Origin: Tetracentron sinense
Lineage: Eukaryota; Streptophyta; Magnoliopsida; Trochodendrales; Trochodendraceae
Assembly: GCA_015143295.1 (NCBI GenBank)
Contig: JABCRI010001048.1
Span: 1 to 64,000, forward strand
Reading direction: 5' to 3'
Length of the DNA: 64,000 nucleotides
The translations under genes were made by a program, and so were the position numbers. Positions 1 through 12,171 of this stretch are shown one piece after another (the first letter of the stretch is position 1; each line of letters starts with the position of its first letter). Below the pieces are notes generated by a model. It saw only the letters and a list, made by a program, of their open reading frames with translations, was not told where the DNA came from and made no database searches.

Positions 1-1510
1 CCGAATGGTTTCCCTTCCTGCTTTTTTCAAGAAGAAAAATAGTCACCTCCTCGGGCCGAGGAGGTGACTTACCGTCTCGTCCCCTCTTTTTGAGGCCACA
101 TGTCCCTTTTTATCTCTTATTAACTATGGTTAAGATTCAGTCACCCCTAGGATTCACACACCTACCCTTGGTTTTTAGAAAAAATTATTAAAAAAAAAAA
201 CTAATCACAAGAGGTGGTTAATTTTTTAACTATGGCTCCAAGTGTTTGTGAGAGCAATTAAGGAGGAATAGTCCGCTCCTCGACCCGAGGAGGTGACTAT
301 TGATCTTTCAAGAAATGTTGGGATATCGAGGGAGAAGATGTTTTGGCTGCGGTGCTTTCCTTTTTCAAATCTGGTAAACTTCTCAAGAATATCAACTCCA
401 CTTTGATCACAATCATTCCCAAGGTTCCTAAGCCAATTTCCTTTATCTCCCTTTGTAATGTGATCTATAAAGGTAATTGCAAACAGAATTCGGAGTGTCC
501 TACTTGACCTGGTTCAGTACAATCAATCAGACTTTATTCCGGGGCGCAATATCACTGAAAATATCCCTCTCACCCATGAAATTGTCCGCAACTATCACCG
601 GAATAAGGGGAAACCAAGATTGACATTCACAAAGCTTTCAATTCGCTCAACTGGGATTATGTCTTATATCTGTTCTAGCTTGCATGAACTTTCCCTCCAA
701 GTTGATTGCTTGGATTCAAGCTTCTATTTCTTCTCCCAAATTCTCCATCAACTTAAATGGTTTGCCTGAAGGGTATTTTGTGAGCACTTCAACAAGGATC
801 AGAAGACGCATCTACGATATTATTCAATTCAAGGAGAGTTCCCTACGGGTCATATACCTCGGTCTGCCCTTATCAGTTGTAGACTGTCAAACTCTTGTGG
901 ATCGAATGCTTCGGAAAGTGTAATCTTTGAAAGGCTGTTTGCTCTCTTATGCCGGCCGCGTGGATCTATTCTTATCTCCTTAAACTAAAGAATTTTTGGT
1001 CGGTGAAACCCCCTATTGACTATTCGTGGTTTTGGCGTAAGATACTGAATAGCAGATAGACCCAAGGCAAAGGACATGATTTTTCACGCTATCGGTAATG
1101 GTCTAAAGACTTCTCTTTGGTTTGTTCCTTGGCATAGCAGAGGCATCCTCTGATCAAATTGGTCCTCGTCTTCAGTTCGTCTACAATCTCCCTTGGTCTA
1201 CCTCAATGTCGTCTTTAATTGTAAATCAAAGTTGATCCCCTCCTGCAACTAGATTCAGTGGACGTATCTCAACTCGAGGGAACCGTGTAAATATGATGTT
1301 TCTGTGTGTGTTTGTTCTTGTTTTACCGACACAATCTTATCCGCAAAGTGGTGTTACTACCCTATTACACTGTTATGGGCCAACACTTGTCGACACCACC
1401 TTGCTTCTGGGAATGGCTGCGACTGGTGCTAGCATATCTTGTCTCCATTATATCAGCCTTTTAGTCCTGATACGAAAAATATATTTTGTATCCAAATAGC
1501 CCCATATTCA
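1..1510 (+). mobile_element. L1-type LINE ORF2 remnant (reverse transcriptase), interrupted by a MITE
   Basis: Remnant of a non-LTR retrotransposon reading left to right. Conceptual translation across 315-480 gives an RT-like stretch (AVLSFFKSGKLLKNINST, then PKVPKPISFISLCNVIYK), followed near 620-660 by DIHKAFNSLNWDYV, which matches the 'DxxKAFDSvxWxf' block of plant L1 RTs. A YLGLPL motif lies near 860-870 and a GWIYS...KNFWSVKPP block near 955-1015, as in the C-terminal part of ORF2. Frames change several times and stops are frequent, so it is dead. Removing the MITE at 34-305 joins the RT frame smoothly. The part from about 950 is repeated at 3600-4020. Both element ends are uncertain. 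Confidence 0.8.
34..305. mobile_element. Mutator-like MITE, hairpin-ended family, member A
   Basis: A 272-bp element flanked by the 9-bp direct repeat TTTCAAGAA (25-33 and 306-314), a target duplication size typical of Mutator-like elements. The termini are inverted repeats of about 22 bases (GAAAAATAGTCACC at left; GATCAATAGTCACC on the opposite strand at right). Each tip holds a hairpin, CACCTCCTCG/CGAGGAGGTG. The interior has the family core, including TTAACTATGGTTAAG and TCACCCCTAGG. It sits in the LINE RT, and removing it with one repeat copy restores the RT reading frame. No coding capacity. Confidence 0.85.
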
Positions 1511-1554
1511 TGACTTGCTTTTTGATCTCATATAAAGGTTTGGATTAAGATTTA

Positions 1555-1845
1555 GGCTTTGGCTTGTCTCTGCCGAAACCAGAAACCCATCTCGGGTTCC
1601 ATATATTGTGCGACAGTTGGCCAAAAAATGGGGAGAAGTCATTTCATTTTCTCCCCATTTTTTTGACTTCTCCCCATATGATATCTCTCTCCTTTATTTC
1701 TCACACACTTATCGCCACATGTCTTATTAAGGGTGAAGAAGTCAAAATCATGGGCCGATGATTTTGACTTCTCCACCACTTGTCACCTATTCTATGGAAC
1801 CCCGAGATAAGCCCTTTCCGGCTTCGTTAGAGACAAGCCAAGGCC
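1555..1845. mobile_element. Mutator-like MITE (GGCYTTGGCTTGTCTC family)
   Basis: A 291-bp element with terminal inverted repeats GGCTTTGGCTTGTCTC / GAGACAAGCCAAGGCC and a 9-bp target duplication TAAGATTTA (1546-1554, 1846-1854). The duplicated unit near 4030-4050 shows the same flanks without the element. An internal stretch (GGGAGAAGTCATTTCATTTT) is shared with the MITE at 11749-11958. Non-coding; the open frame at 1564-1761 inside it is incidental. Confidence 0.88.
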
Positions 1846-2599
1846 TAAGATTTAGGAACTTCTCCGAGTAGTGTTGGCGACTACATTCCCTTCATGCCAA
1901 CCAATGCATTGATTTGTATGTATTTACTTGGTAAGCGTGCAAAAGGATTGTTTGGCATTTTCTGATTGGTATTGGTGGTCTCCTCATCACCAACGGGAGA
2001 AGATCCCAATCATTGATTAAAGACCACATTTTGTGTATCATATTATCCTAACTGTTGATCAATAGACTTGCAATTGGAGCATCCGGTTAGGAACATCTAA
2101 TTGATCAGTGATCATGGTGACATATCCAATAGGTAGCCCCATCAGTGTGGATAGCACTCCTCGAACAAAGAAAGTGCGTCCCCTCACGGATCAGTGAATG
2201 TGCGATGTCCACCGGTCTCAAGGGCTAATCTTTTGTGACTTGCATTTATTAGGGGAAAATGTAGATGTTTCATGCTAGTCTCCAGCTCCAGGGCGAGCTC
2301 TTCTCACACTACAAATGTTTTGACAAATTATTGTGAATTCCCCCAACGATTGTTTTTGGTTAACACACTATACGCGCCGCACACGTGACATGCCCAAGCC
2401 ACAACGCCATTGCACCCACACACCCTCTCGGGAATGCCCCAACGATGACGAATTGACGATAGATGGAAAAAATAGTGTGTGAAGGTGGGTAACATGTGCA
2501 TGAGTGATGCATATGCATTGCTGTCTATGCCTCAAGCATTTCAATGCTATATAAGATATTTTTCGGTAAAAAAAAATTGTTTAAAGGAGGGAGAAATGT

Positions 2600-3585
2600 A
2601 CCACGTGGCAAGCTTTTCGGCTGATCGAAAACATATAGGTCATCCGATCAAGATAGATGTTTGCTGCCTAGTAGTACTTTTATAACATAAGGTGAGAATT
2701 TTGATTTGTGATCAGACTTGCGACTTGCTTCGTAACCATGGCGGCATTCTCCTTTAATCTAGACCATTATATGATATTTGGGATTGGCGTAAATAATGTA
2801 TATCTTAGGACCATACAATGGTGTGCACGTAATAAGGATGTATTCCTAGAGGGGATGCAATTAAAGATCAAATTAGAATTACCTCAATCCTCAAAACTTG
2901 GACTTCTTACCTGATCTTGAGAAATCAGTTGTTTGACCCTTTGATTATATATGAACTTTAGCTATGCCCAAACCTCTTACTTGGTGAACCATGTTATGAA
3001 GGCTAGGGCCTAAAGAATGCATATAATGAATCTGACGAGTTTCTACATGTGACAGGTTGGACCTCACTTGGGGAGTAATGTTGATGCATGCTTGCAATCT
3101 ATAGTCGGAAAGAAAATGAAATTGCAATCCATATTTGGAAACAAAATTAAAATGCAATCTTTATCTTATACGCAAAATCAAATGGGCATCTATATTTCAA
3201 TATGTGGAATATAGATTAAATTTCATGGCATTTGATATTCAACTCATTGTGGAATTATAAATGGGCCTTCCAGGGATTTCATCACTATGGGATATGGATG
3301 TCATCACGTCCCCAGTATTGCTCTAATACTTTTGTCTTTTGCCTCTTTTTCTCTCGTATATGTTGATTCAATCCACAAACCAATGGGTGGTGGCTGTTAA
3401 AAAGTGACATTGAAAACGGTGCATGGAGAAGGATATCGGATTAGCGATGTACTAGGCGTTACTCAAAAGTTGTGTTCATCATCTTAGATGGCGTGTCAAT
3501 CTCATAGCGAGATGAGATCGTCCTCAAAAATGGGTCGCCAATCTCGCAGCAGTGGGTACATAGCAACAAGAGTAGCTAGATCTTG
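2600..3585 (+). repeat. Promoter/exon module, copy 1 (broken)
   Basis: Contains the module landmarks in order: GCAATCTATAG near 3100, the TATA-like TTATAAATGGGCC at about 3255, TTGATTCAATCCACAAACCAATGG near 3363, then GGATATCGGATTAGCGATG near 3430. The short frame after the ATG stops after five codons because the GTAATGTTGCTTCCAC segment is missing. I do not recognise the parent gene. Confidence 0.7.
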
Positions 3586-3593
3586 TTGAATGT

Positions 3594-5870
3594 CGGATTA
3601 GCTATGAGATCGGCCACATGGATCTATTCTAATCTCCTTAAACAAAAGAATTTCTGGTCGGTGAAACCACCTGTTGACTCGTCTGCAGTTCGTCTACAAT
3701 CTCCCTTGGTCTACCTCAATGTCGTCTTTAATTGTAAATCAAAGTTGATCCCCTCATGCAACTTAGATTCTGTGGACAATCACGTAAATCTAGTGTTTTT
3801 ATGTACTTGTTCTTGTTTCACAAATGCAATCTTATCCACACAGGTGGTGTTGCTACCCTATTACAATGTTATGGGCTAACAGTTGTCGCCACTACCTTGC
3901 TTCTGGGATGACTGCGACTGGTGCTAGAATTTCTCCTTCCATTATATCATATCAGCCTATTATCCCTAACACGAAAAATATATGTTGTATCCAAATAACC
4001 CCATATTCATGACTTCCTTCTTGATAAAGGTTTAGATTAAGACTTACGATCTCATCCAAGTGATGCTGGAGAGGAGACGACCATCATCTAATAGGAAGAT
4101 GCCACACATTCCCTTCAGGCCAACCAAGTCATTGATTTTTGTGCATTTACTTGGTAAGCGTGCAAAAGGATTGTTGGCATTTTCTGATTGATGCGGGTCT
4201 CCTCATCAACACCAACCGGTGAAGATCCCCGGTGGTCTTCGATTAAAGACCACATCTTGTATATCATATCATCCTAAGATCGATAGACTTGCAATTGGAG
4301 CATCTGGTGAGGAACATCTAATTGATCAGTGATTATGGTGACATATCCAATAGGCAGCCCCATCAGTCTAAATAGCACTCCTTGGACAGAGAAAGTGGGT
4401 CCCCTCGCGGATCAGTGAATGTGCGGGGCTAATCTCTTGTGACTTGCATTTCCAGGGCGAGCTCTTCTTACACTAGAAATGTTTTGACAAATTATTTTGA
4501 ATTTCCCCCAAGGATTGTTTTTGGTTAACACAATAACGCACACGTGACATGCCCAAGCCACAACGCCATTGCTCCCACACACCCTCTCGGTAATGCCCCC
4601 ATCGATGATGAATAGACGGAAAAAATAGTGTGTGAAGATGGGTAACATGTGCATGAGTGTGCATATGCATTGTTGTCTATGCCTCAAGCATTTCAATGCT
4701 ATATAAGATATTTTTGGGTAAAAAAAAATTGCTTAAGGGAGGGAGAAATGTACCACGTGGCAAGCTTTTCAGCTGATCGAAAACATATAGGCTATCCGAT
4801 CAAGAATTCATGATAGATGTTTGCTGCCTAGTAGTATTTTTATAACAGATATAAGGTGAGAAATTTGATTTGTGATCAAACCTACGACTTGCTTCGTAGC
4901 CATGGCGGCATGCAGCCTTAATCTAGACCATTAGATGATATTCGGGATTGGTGTAAATAATGTATATCTCAAGGACCATCCAATGGTGTGCACGTAAGAA
5001 GGATGTATTCCTAGAGGGGATGCAATTAAAGCTCAAATTAGAATTACCTCAATCCTCAAAATTTGGACTTCTTACTTGATGTTGAGAAATTAGTTGTTTG
5101 ACCCTTTGATTATATATGAACAACTTTTTTTTGGTCACTGATTATATATGAACTTTAACTATGCCCCAACATGAAAAAAGAAAAAGAAAAAGTGGACCTA
5201 CCAATTGAACTATCCAAGCCACATAGTTGGCGAGACAAGATATGGTGGCTAGGGCCCAAATGAAAATGGAAAGCCCATTATAACGAATCTGAGGGGTTTC
5301 TATATGTGACAGGTTCGACCTCACTGGGGGGAGTAATGTTGATGCACGCATTGCAACCATAGTTGGAAAGAAAATGAAATTGCAATCCATATTTGGAAAC
5401 AAAATTAAAATGCAATCTGTATCTTATAAGCAAAATCAAATGGGTATCTATATTTCAATATTTGGAATATAAATTAAATTTCATGGCATTTGGCATTCAA
5501 CTCATTGTGGAATTATAAATAGGCCTTCGAGGGATTTCATCACTATGGGATATGGATGTCATCACGTCCCAGTATTTCTCTAATACTTTTGCCTCTCTTT
5601 CTCTTTCTCTTTCTCGTATATGTTGATTCAATCCACAAATCAATGGGTGGTGGAAATTTTGCTTCCACTGTTAAAAAGTGACATTGAAAATGGTACATGA
5701 AGAAGGATATCGGATTAGCGATACACCAGACGTTTCTCAAAAGATGTGCTCATCATCTTAGATGGCCTGTCAATCTCATAGCAAGATGAGATCGTCCTTA
5801 AAAATGGGTCGTCAATCTCACAGCGGTGGGTACATAGCAACAAGGGTAGTTGAATTCTTGATGAGTCGCT
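3594..5870 (+). repeat. Segmental repeat, unit 2
   Basis: Second tandem copy of 949-3593 in direct orientation, starting with the LINE tail (GGCCACATGGATCTATTCTA near 3612) and ending with promoter/exon module copy 2 (TATA-like box near 5512, module ATG near 5642). It lacks the MITE present in unit 1 but has a private 17-base LINE-tail insertion at 5122-5138. After the module ATG the frame stops at AAG TGA. Confidence 0.75.
5122..5138 (-). mobile_element. Micro-insertion of a LINE 3' tip with 15-bp target duplication
   Basis: Seventeen bases (on the minus strand GTGACC followed by eight A) sit between exact direct repeats TGATTATATATGAAC at 5107-5121 and 5139-5153. The paralogous sites near 2938-2954 and 10420-10442 show a single copy without the insert. 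A poly-A-ended insert with a 15-bp duplication is what an extremely 5'-truncated L1-type insertion would leave. Confidence 0.75.
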
Positions 5871-7420
5871 TTCAACCCGATGTGACACGATTAATGGGTA
5901 ATGTGCACACCATTGAGTATTTTGACCCGACCCATATTGAATATTTTGACCCGTTTTGTTTATTATGCTGCTACTCTAGGTATATAAGGGATTTCTTACG
6001 ACTTCGACTTCAAGACTTAAGAGAACTTGTTCCTCCCTTGTTCTAGTAGATTTTCTTACCGGTTTTGCCTGTGGATGTAGACATCTCGTCGAACCACGTA
6101 TATCGTTGTATCATTTAATTGTTTGATTGCTTGCACTCTCTTTCTTATTTATTTGATATTTGTCGAGTTATAACAGACTTTCGTGTAATTTGTAAAGCCC
6201 TGAGATGAGTTTGATATGGGGATTTCACTTTTTCACGGGTTTCTAGTTTGTTATACTGGGTCTAGATGGGAGTTGCTGCGTCCATATTCAGTATTGCTGA
6301 ATATGGAAATTGATGGTAAATCTTTTTGTTTCATAATTGGTCACTCCTCTTCCCAATTTAATATAAGTATTGTTGTCTTTGGTGGATTTTTTTCTCACTT
6401 TAACTTCTATTCTTTTTCAAAAGAAATAATAGACTTTCCCACCAATCCTACAAATCGAAACATACTCTACTAAAATTTATCATAGTTGCAGGGAAGTTAT
6501 GTGCAAAATTGACTGCTCACTTTTTAGGAAGCTCGTTTCCTATACTCACTTCTTAAAAAACTCGCTTGTATCACGTCTCATTGAATGGTAAAAAAGGATA
6601 TGTATATAAAAAGTAATAAGGAATGAGAAGCATATATCTCATTTCTCGCTTCCTAAAGATTTTATGAGCCTCACTTTCTCTTTGTTTCTTGTTTTTGCCT
6701 CTTGCTTTGGTAATTATGAAATTTACTATTACCTTAAGTAATAGTAGGTCTCACTTTTAGATTATTAGCGAAAATAAACAAATTAATTGCTAAAATAGGC
6801 AATACAAAATACAAATATTTGATAAAATCAAAATATTAGTGTCTAATAAAAATTTATGAAATATTAGTTATTTTGTGAACAAAAATCTTTAAAATGTCTG
6901 ATACTTCTAATAGAAAAAAAAACACATTATATATATTATAGATGTGTGGGAGGGAGTGTAAGTTGCGTAGCCAATTTCCAGGCTGATCAGAAACATAAGG
7001 CCATCTGATCAGGACAGACGTTTATCATGGATCACGTAATATTTTTTATAACATAAGGTGAGAATTTTGATTTGTGATCCAACCTAAAACATACTCCTTT
7101 AATCTAGACCATTAGATGGATTGACATAGTTATGTATATCTCTAGTAGATCAGGATAGACGTTTGCCATAGATCACCTAATATTTTTATAACATAAGGTG
7201 AGAATTTTGATTTGTGATCCAACCTGCAACATACTCCTTTAATCACAACATACTCCTTTAATCTAAACCATTAGATGGATTGGCGTAGTTATGCATATCT
7301 CCAAGGACATTCCAATGGCATGTACCTAAGAATGATGTATTTCTCAATGGGATGCAGTCAAAGCTCAAATTAGAAATGCCTCAATCCTCAACACTTACTT
7401 GGAGTTTTAATTATTTAGAA
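5870..7420 (+). repeat. Large duplicated block (pairs with 32340-33835)
   Basis: About 1.5 kb repeated in direct orientation at 32340-33835. Common landmarks are TGTGAC.CGATTAAT.GG, GGTATATAAGGGATTTCTTA, GGATGTAG.CATCT, a TTTAGATTATTAG stretch, an AT-rich stretch, and GGCTGATCAGAAACATAAGG. The first 300 bases look like a copia-type LTR (separate entry). Inside, 7020-7260 repeats a short block (GATCACNTAATATTTTTATAACATAAGGTG) twice. No credible gene. Confidence 0.7.
5879..6174 (+). mobile_element. LTR-like sequence (copia-type), remnant
   Basis: Begins TGTGAC and ends ATAACA, has a TATATAAG box near 5981 and the phrase GTGGATGTAGACATCT...GAACCACGTATATCGTTG, which resembles the R/U5 part of plant copia LTRs. 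A diverged second copy is at about 32352-32668. No matching target duplication was seen, so this could be an LTR carried inside a larger duplication rather than a solo LTR. Confidence 0.5.
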
Positions 7421-7559
7421 AATAATTTATGTATATAGATGTATCAATAAAACGAATAAGAAAACTGAAACAATAAATATAGAACTCATCATATTTGTAC
7501 TCTGAATAAACAGTAAACTGAAACAACAAATAAATAACAAATAAACAACAAATTCGAGC

Positions 7560-7784
7560 CATGTGAATCACAGTTTCCTTAAGATAAATTTACTCCATCT
7601 TAGTTCTCAAGGTTGATGTGTAATCGTCTCCCAAAATAGAACAAATTTCGGTTTTAGAGATGTAGCACTTCAATCTGCAAAACCCAGCAAACTGACAAAT
7701 GCTTGTACTTGAACCAATAACAATAACTCCTTTTGCTCTCATTAATATAGTTTGGCTTGTTTACTGATCCAAAAAAAAAAAAAA
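7560..7784 (+). mobile_element. Probable LINE 3' tail
   Basis: The stretch CTCATTAATATAGTTTGGCTTG...TACTGATCC followed by 14 A resembles the 3' end of plant L1 elements. No coding part remains and the left end is uncertain. Flanking 7420-7560 and 7785-7980 show nothing beyond AT-rich sequence. Confidence 0.45.
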
Positions 7785-7984
7785 CAATATAGAAGAGAGA
7801 GAGAGTTTTTAAAAGCAAAAAACGATTGTTTAAATGCAGGAATAGAGGTCTAAATTTTTAAACTTTCTTGTATATGTTCGAACAAAGGTGACTATTCGGA
7901 AGAGACACAAAAACTTAAAGTAAACCAGTTACATCAAATTTGAAACACCAACTAAACTCAATCCAAGATTTAAATGGAATTTGT

Positions 7985-8130
7985 CCAAAAATGAATATAC
8001 ATCATGTAGCCCACGCCCAGACCCGGACCCGAGTCTAATTTGGGTCAAAAACCCAGACTCGGGCTCGGTTCAGTTTGGTTCAAAAACCCGGACCCCGGTT
8101 CGGTTCGAATCGGATCAAAAAAAATTCGAC
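7985..8130. repeat. Low-complexity CCCGGACCCG / GGTTCGGTTCGAA repeat
   Basis: Short runs of CCCAGACCCGGACCCG and repeated GGTTCGGTTCGAAT motifs. Such composition occurs in short non-autonomous hAT-like elements of plants, but neither ends nor target duplication could be fixed here. Confidence 0.35.
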
Positions 8131-8234
8131 AAGGGGCTTCGCCCTTATTCATCGGGTTAATCAGGTCGACATCGGGCATTTTTGTCGGATCAATTTCTCA
8201 TTCACCACTACATGGTGTGAGCGTGGATTTCGTC

Positions 8235-9480
8235 CACTCAGATTTTAACCGAGAGTCGCCACCTATTCATTTTTGGGGATAAGTCCCGAGATATTTGAGA
8301 TTAGATTAAGGGTAATGGTCTCGATTAGAGTTAGGGTAAGAGATTCGATTAAGTCCCAAGGAATGTGTTAGGCACCCCAGGGCCCTGTCTAAGACGGTTA
8401 CCTACTCCCTTGGTATAACTCAAGTTAAGTCAAAGATTGATTAAAATGCTTAAATATTTAGAGTATACTAATCTAAGAAAGTGGAAAATCCTAAGTAGGG
8501 TCAAACCCGGATTGGGTGGCCTACGTACTCACCGGGGTAAATTAATCATGGTTAGAGCTACTAAACATGATTAAGAACGACCTAGATTAGATTTTTCGTT
8601 CTTTTTGTATTTTTTAGATTTTTAAGTGTTTTCCATATTTTTCCCAAGTTAGATGGGTCTAACTATGGTTAAAAATTAACTGGAATTAAGAATTACTTCA
8701 ATTAAGGGTCTTATCAGGTCTAGGATGAGCCCAGAGAACTTGGAAGAGCCTAAAATGACCTCCTACCTGGTCTGAGCCTTGTTCAAAGCCCAAATCTTAA
8801 AATATTGGGATTGACAGTAAAAAGAATACCGCCAATTCCAATTCTGAACAGAAATGGAATAACGGTAAAGATTTTACCTCCTTTTCCCAAGCTTTTCTGG
8901 GAATAGCTTTACTGCCAAGAGGGAAGGTCAGGGGAGATGTTTAGAGGGTCCCTGGACCTTTGGGGATGTTCAGTGGACTTAGCTTAGGTCCTGGGCCTGA
9001 TCTGGATTGGGCCCACAAAGGGGTGTTTTTTTTATCAAGAACCAGAAAATCCAAAATATTGGTAAACTGTTTACCGACATTTTGGATCCTCCTCAATTTT
9101 TTAGATTTTAACCATGGTTAAGATGCCTAGAAGACCTGGAGGGATCAGGGAAGATAAGAGGGGACCTCAGGGATTAAATTCAGACCCAAGAGTGGACCAG
9201 GGCTCAACCAAAGTTCGCTTGAGGTCACTGCCAAATGAGATGACCCAGAATGCTGGTATTGTGTTTATCGCCATTTTGGGAATCCTCCAGAAACTGTGAT
9301 TTTCCCCCTGGACTCAGGCTGTGACACTTCCAAGAGATTCACTATCAGCCTAAGGTCTTCCCTTTCCCCAAGGATTTTGGGGATAGAGGGATGCACAAGG
9401 AAAGTGTTCTCAGTGTGTGAGCTTTCAAGGGGACCCCTCTTGCCTACAGCCTGAAGCAAAGGCTGGGCCTCGGGCGTGCA
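8235..9480 (+). repeat. Degenerate repeat block related to 22560-25000
   Basis: Contains GAGAGTCGCCACCTA, GGGATAAGTCCC, GTGTTAGGCACC, CTACTCCCT and GGCCTACGTACTCAC in that order, the same order as at 22610-22880. This string of motifs is widespread in plant genomes, probably as part of long LTRs or non-coding LTR elements. No open frame resembles a known protein. Class is inferred, not proven. Confidence 0.5.
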
Positions 9481-9489
9481 CCAAAGGTA

Positions 9490-11130
9490 ATCCCTAGTCT
9501 TTGATTAAAGACCACATCTTGTGTATCATATCATCCTAACCGTTGATAAATAGACTTGCAATTGGAGCATCCGGTTAGGAACATCTAATTGATTAGTGAT
9601 TATGGTGACATATCCAATAGGCAGCCCTATCAGTGTGGATAGCACTCCTCGGACAGAGAAAGTGCATCCCCTCGCGGATCAGTGAATGTGCGATGTCCAC
9701 GGGCCTTAAGGACTAATCTTTTGTGACTTGCATTTCTTAGGGGAAAATGTAGATGCTACATGCTAGTCTCCAGGTCCAGGGCGAGCTCTTCTCACACTAC
9801 AAATGTTTTGACAAATTATTTTGAATTCACCCAACGATTGTTTTTGGTTAACACACTATACTCGCCACACACATGACACGCCCAAGCCACAACACCATTG
9901 CACCCACACACCCTCTCGGGAATGCCCCAACGATGACGAATTGACAATAGATGGAAAAAATAGTGTGTGAAGATGGGTAACATGTGCATGAGTGATGCAT
10001 AAGCATTGTTCTCTATGCCTCAAGAAATTGCAATGCTATATTTGGGTAAAAAAAAATTATTTAAGGGGGGGAGAAATGTACCACGTGGCAAGCTTTTCGG
10101 CTGATCGAAAACATTTAGGCCATCCGTTCAAGATAGATGTTTGCTGCCTAAGTAGTATTTTTATAACATAGGGTGAGAATTTTGATTTGTGATCAAACTT
10201 GCGACTTGCTTGGTAACCATGGCGGCATTCTCTTTTAATCTAGACCATTATATGATATTTAGGATTGGTGTAAATAATGTATATCTTATGGACCATCCAA
10301 TGGTGTGCACGTAAGAAGGATGTATTCCTAGAGGGGATGCAATTAAAGCTCAAATTAGAATTACCTCAATCCTCAAAACTTGGACTTTTTACCTGATCTT
10401 GAGAAATATGTTGTTTGACCCTTTGATTATATATGAACTTTAGCTATGCCCCAACATGAAAAAAAAATTTTGAACTATCCAAACCACTTAGTTGGTGAAC
10501 CATGTTATGAAGGCTAGGGCCAAATGAAAATGGATATAATGAATCCGACGAGTTTCTACATGTGACAGGTTGGACCTCACTTGGGCGAGTAATGTTGATG
10601 CATGCTTGCAATCTATAGTTGGAAAGAAAATGAAATTGCAATTCATATTTGGAAACAAAATTAAAATGCAATCTTTATCTTGTAAGCAAAATCAAATGGG
10701 CATCTATATTTCAATATTTGGGAATATAGATTAAATTTCATGGCATTTGACGTTCAACTCATTGTGGAATTATAAATGGGCCTTCTAGGGATTTCATCAC
10801 TACGGGATATGGATGTCATCAGGTCCCCAGTATTTCTCTAATACTTGTCTTTTGCCTTTCTCTTTTTCTTTCTTTTTTAATTCTCGTGTATGTTGATTCA
10901 ATCCACAAATCAATGGGTGGTAGTAATATTACTTCCACTGTTAAAAAGTGACATTGAAAACGGTGCATGGAGAAGGATATCGGATTAGCGATGTACCAGA
11001 CGTTACTCAAAAGTTGTGCTCATCATCTTAGATGGCCTGTCAATCTCATAGCAAGATGAGATCGTCCTCAAAAATGGGTCGCCAATCTCGCAGCAGTGGG
11101 TACATAGCAACAAGAGTAGCTGAGCCTGAG
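9490..11130 (+). repeat. Promoter/exon module, copy 3 with its upstream block
   Basis: Third copy of the segmental unit, lacking the LINE tail at its left. It has the GCAATTGGAGCATCCGGTTAG block (9560), the CCACGTGGCAAGC block (10082), a TATA-like TTATAAATGGGCC (10768), and ATATCGGATTAGCGATG (10977). Near 11030-11120 the exon shows an internal duplication of the GGTC(G/C)CAATCTC..AGCA motif, also present in copy 2. The module ORF is interrupted. Confidence 0.7.
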
Positions 11131-11340
11131 CCAACCACACTCCCTAAATGAAATATACAAATCACTTATCTTTTAATTTATTTCTTTTACTAATTTTCTC
11201 ATAATGTAAAATTATTTTTTGTCCCATGGTGTGCATGGTCATTGTTTTGTAATTGATCTGTTGTACGAACAACCTTTGCTAGTCACAAAAGAGCATAAGT
11301 AAGGAAAGAAGAGATGAGAGAAAAGTATCTACCCCCCACC

Positions 11341-11342
<2 letters not shown>

Positions 11343-11377
<35 letters not shown>
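11343..11377. repeat. (TA)n microsatellite
   Basis: About 17 TA units. Flanks 11131-11342 and 11378-11510 are AT-rich and show no gene. Confidence 0.9.
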
Positions 11378-11379
<2 letters not shown>

Positions 11380-11523
11380 GTGGTTCATTAATTATTTTCC
11401 TTCTTACAAAACCATCATCCATTATTTCTAGCCTAATAATAATCTAAAATTTTATTAGAATAAACCAACATGACAACGTGTAGCTAGAAAAGAAAAGGAA
11501 TATGGATGCGAAATGATGCCTTT

Positions 11524-11994
11524 GAGTCCAAAGTTACTCTTGGCTAGAGGAACCAAAGTAAAATACTTTGACCTAGCCTCTAACACCCTTTAACTTTCGT
11601 TAAGAAATTTTAACCCCTATAGTCAATAATTTTTTTAATTTTCTAAGAACTAAGGTCAGATTAAAGTTAATGAATCTTAATCACAATTAAAGTAAGTTTA
11701 AAGGAACACATGGCGAGTTGGAAAAGCTAAGCCAGATTATTTTACTCTGGCTCAGGATTGTCTCATGCCAAAAAAAAATATCTGGCATCCACAAAACATT
11801 GGACATGTGGTGATAAGAATGGGAGAAGTCATTTCATTTTCTCCCCATGGTTTTGACTTTTCCCCACATGATATCTCTCCCCCTTTTTATCACCACATGT
11901 TCACTGATTTGTGGAGTCAGAATTTTTTTTTCTAGCATCGCCAAAGACATTCTGAGCCTTTTACTCTGGCCCAGCCAGAGTAAATCTTAAGTCC
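11524..11994. mobile_element. Hairpin-ended MITE family, member C (with nested MITE)
   Basis: The left end GAGTCCAAAGTTACTCT matches the reverse complement of the right end (GGACTTAAGATTTACTCT). The right tip is a hairpin TTTACTCTGGC/GCCAGAGTAAA once the nested MITE at 11749-11958 is removed. The family core appears on the minus strand (TGATTAAGATTCAT near 11675, TTAGAAAA near 11640). Target duplication is unclear (AAATGAT on both sides). Confidence 0.65.
11749..11958. mobile_element. Nested Mutator-like MITE, same family as 1555-1845
   Basis: A 210-bp element with termini GGCTCAGGATTGTCTC / GACATTCTGAGCC and an exact 9-bp duplication TTTTACTCT at 11740-11748 and 11959-11967. It interrupts the right hairpin of the older MITE at 11524-11994 and shares the internal GGGAGAAGTCATTTCATTTT segment with the element at 1555. 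Confidence 0.85.
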
Positions 11995-12171
11995 AAATGA
12001 TAAAATGATAAGATGTTGCATACGAAATTTGCCATCAGCAAATGTTTTAGAATTTTTCTTTCCCCTAATGAGTCTGAAAGCCTTTTAGTTTCTACATGAG
12101 GTAGGTTGGACTTTGACCTCACTTGGTGGAGTGATGTTCATGGATAGATTCTATCTATCTATAGTTTGGTA

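Larger units (their letters stand above)
949..3593 (+). repeat. Segmental repeat, unit 1 (LINE tail + intergenic block + promoter/exon module)
   Basis: Unit 1 of a direct tandem duplication whose second copy is 3594-5870. Shared landmarks in the same order are the LINE tail (GGATCTATTCT...AATTTCTGGTCGGTG), the GTAAGCGTGCAAAAGGATTG block near 1930, the CCACGTGGCAAGCTTTTC block near 2602, and the module with a TATAAATGGGCC box near 3255. Unit 1 carries a MITE (1555-1845) absent from unit 2. Unit 2 lacks about 140 bases of the LINE tail. Confidence 0.75.
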
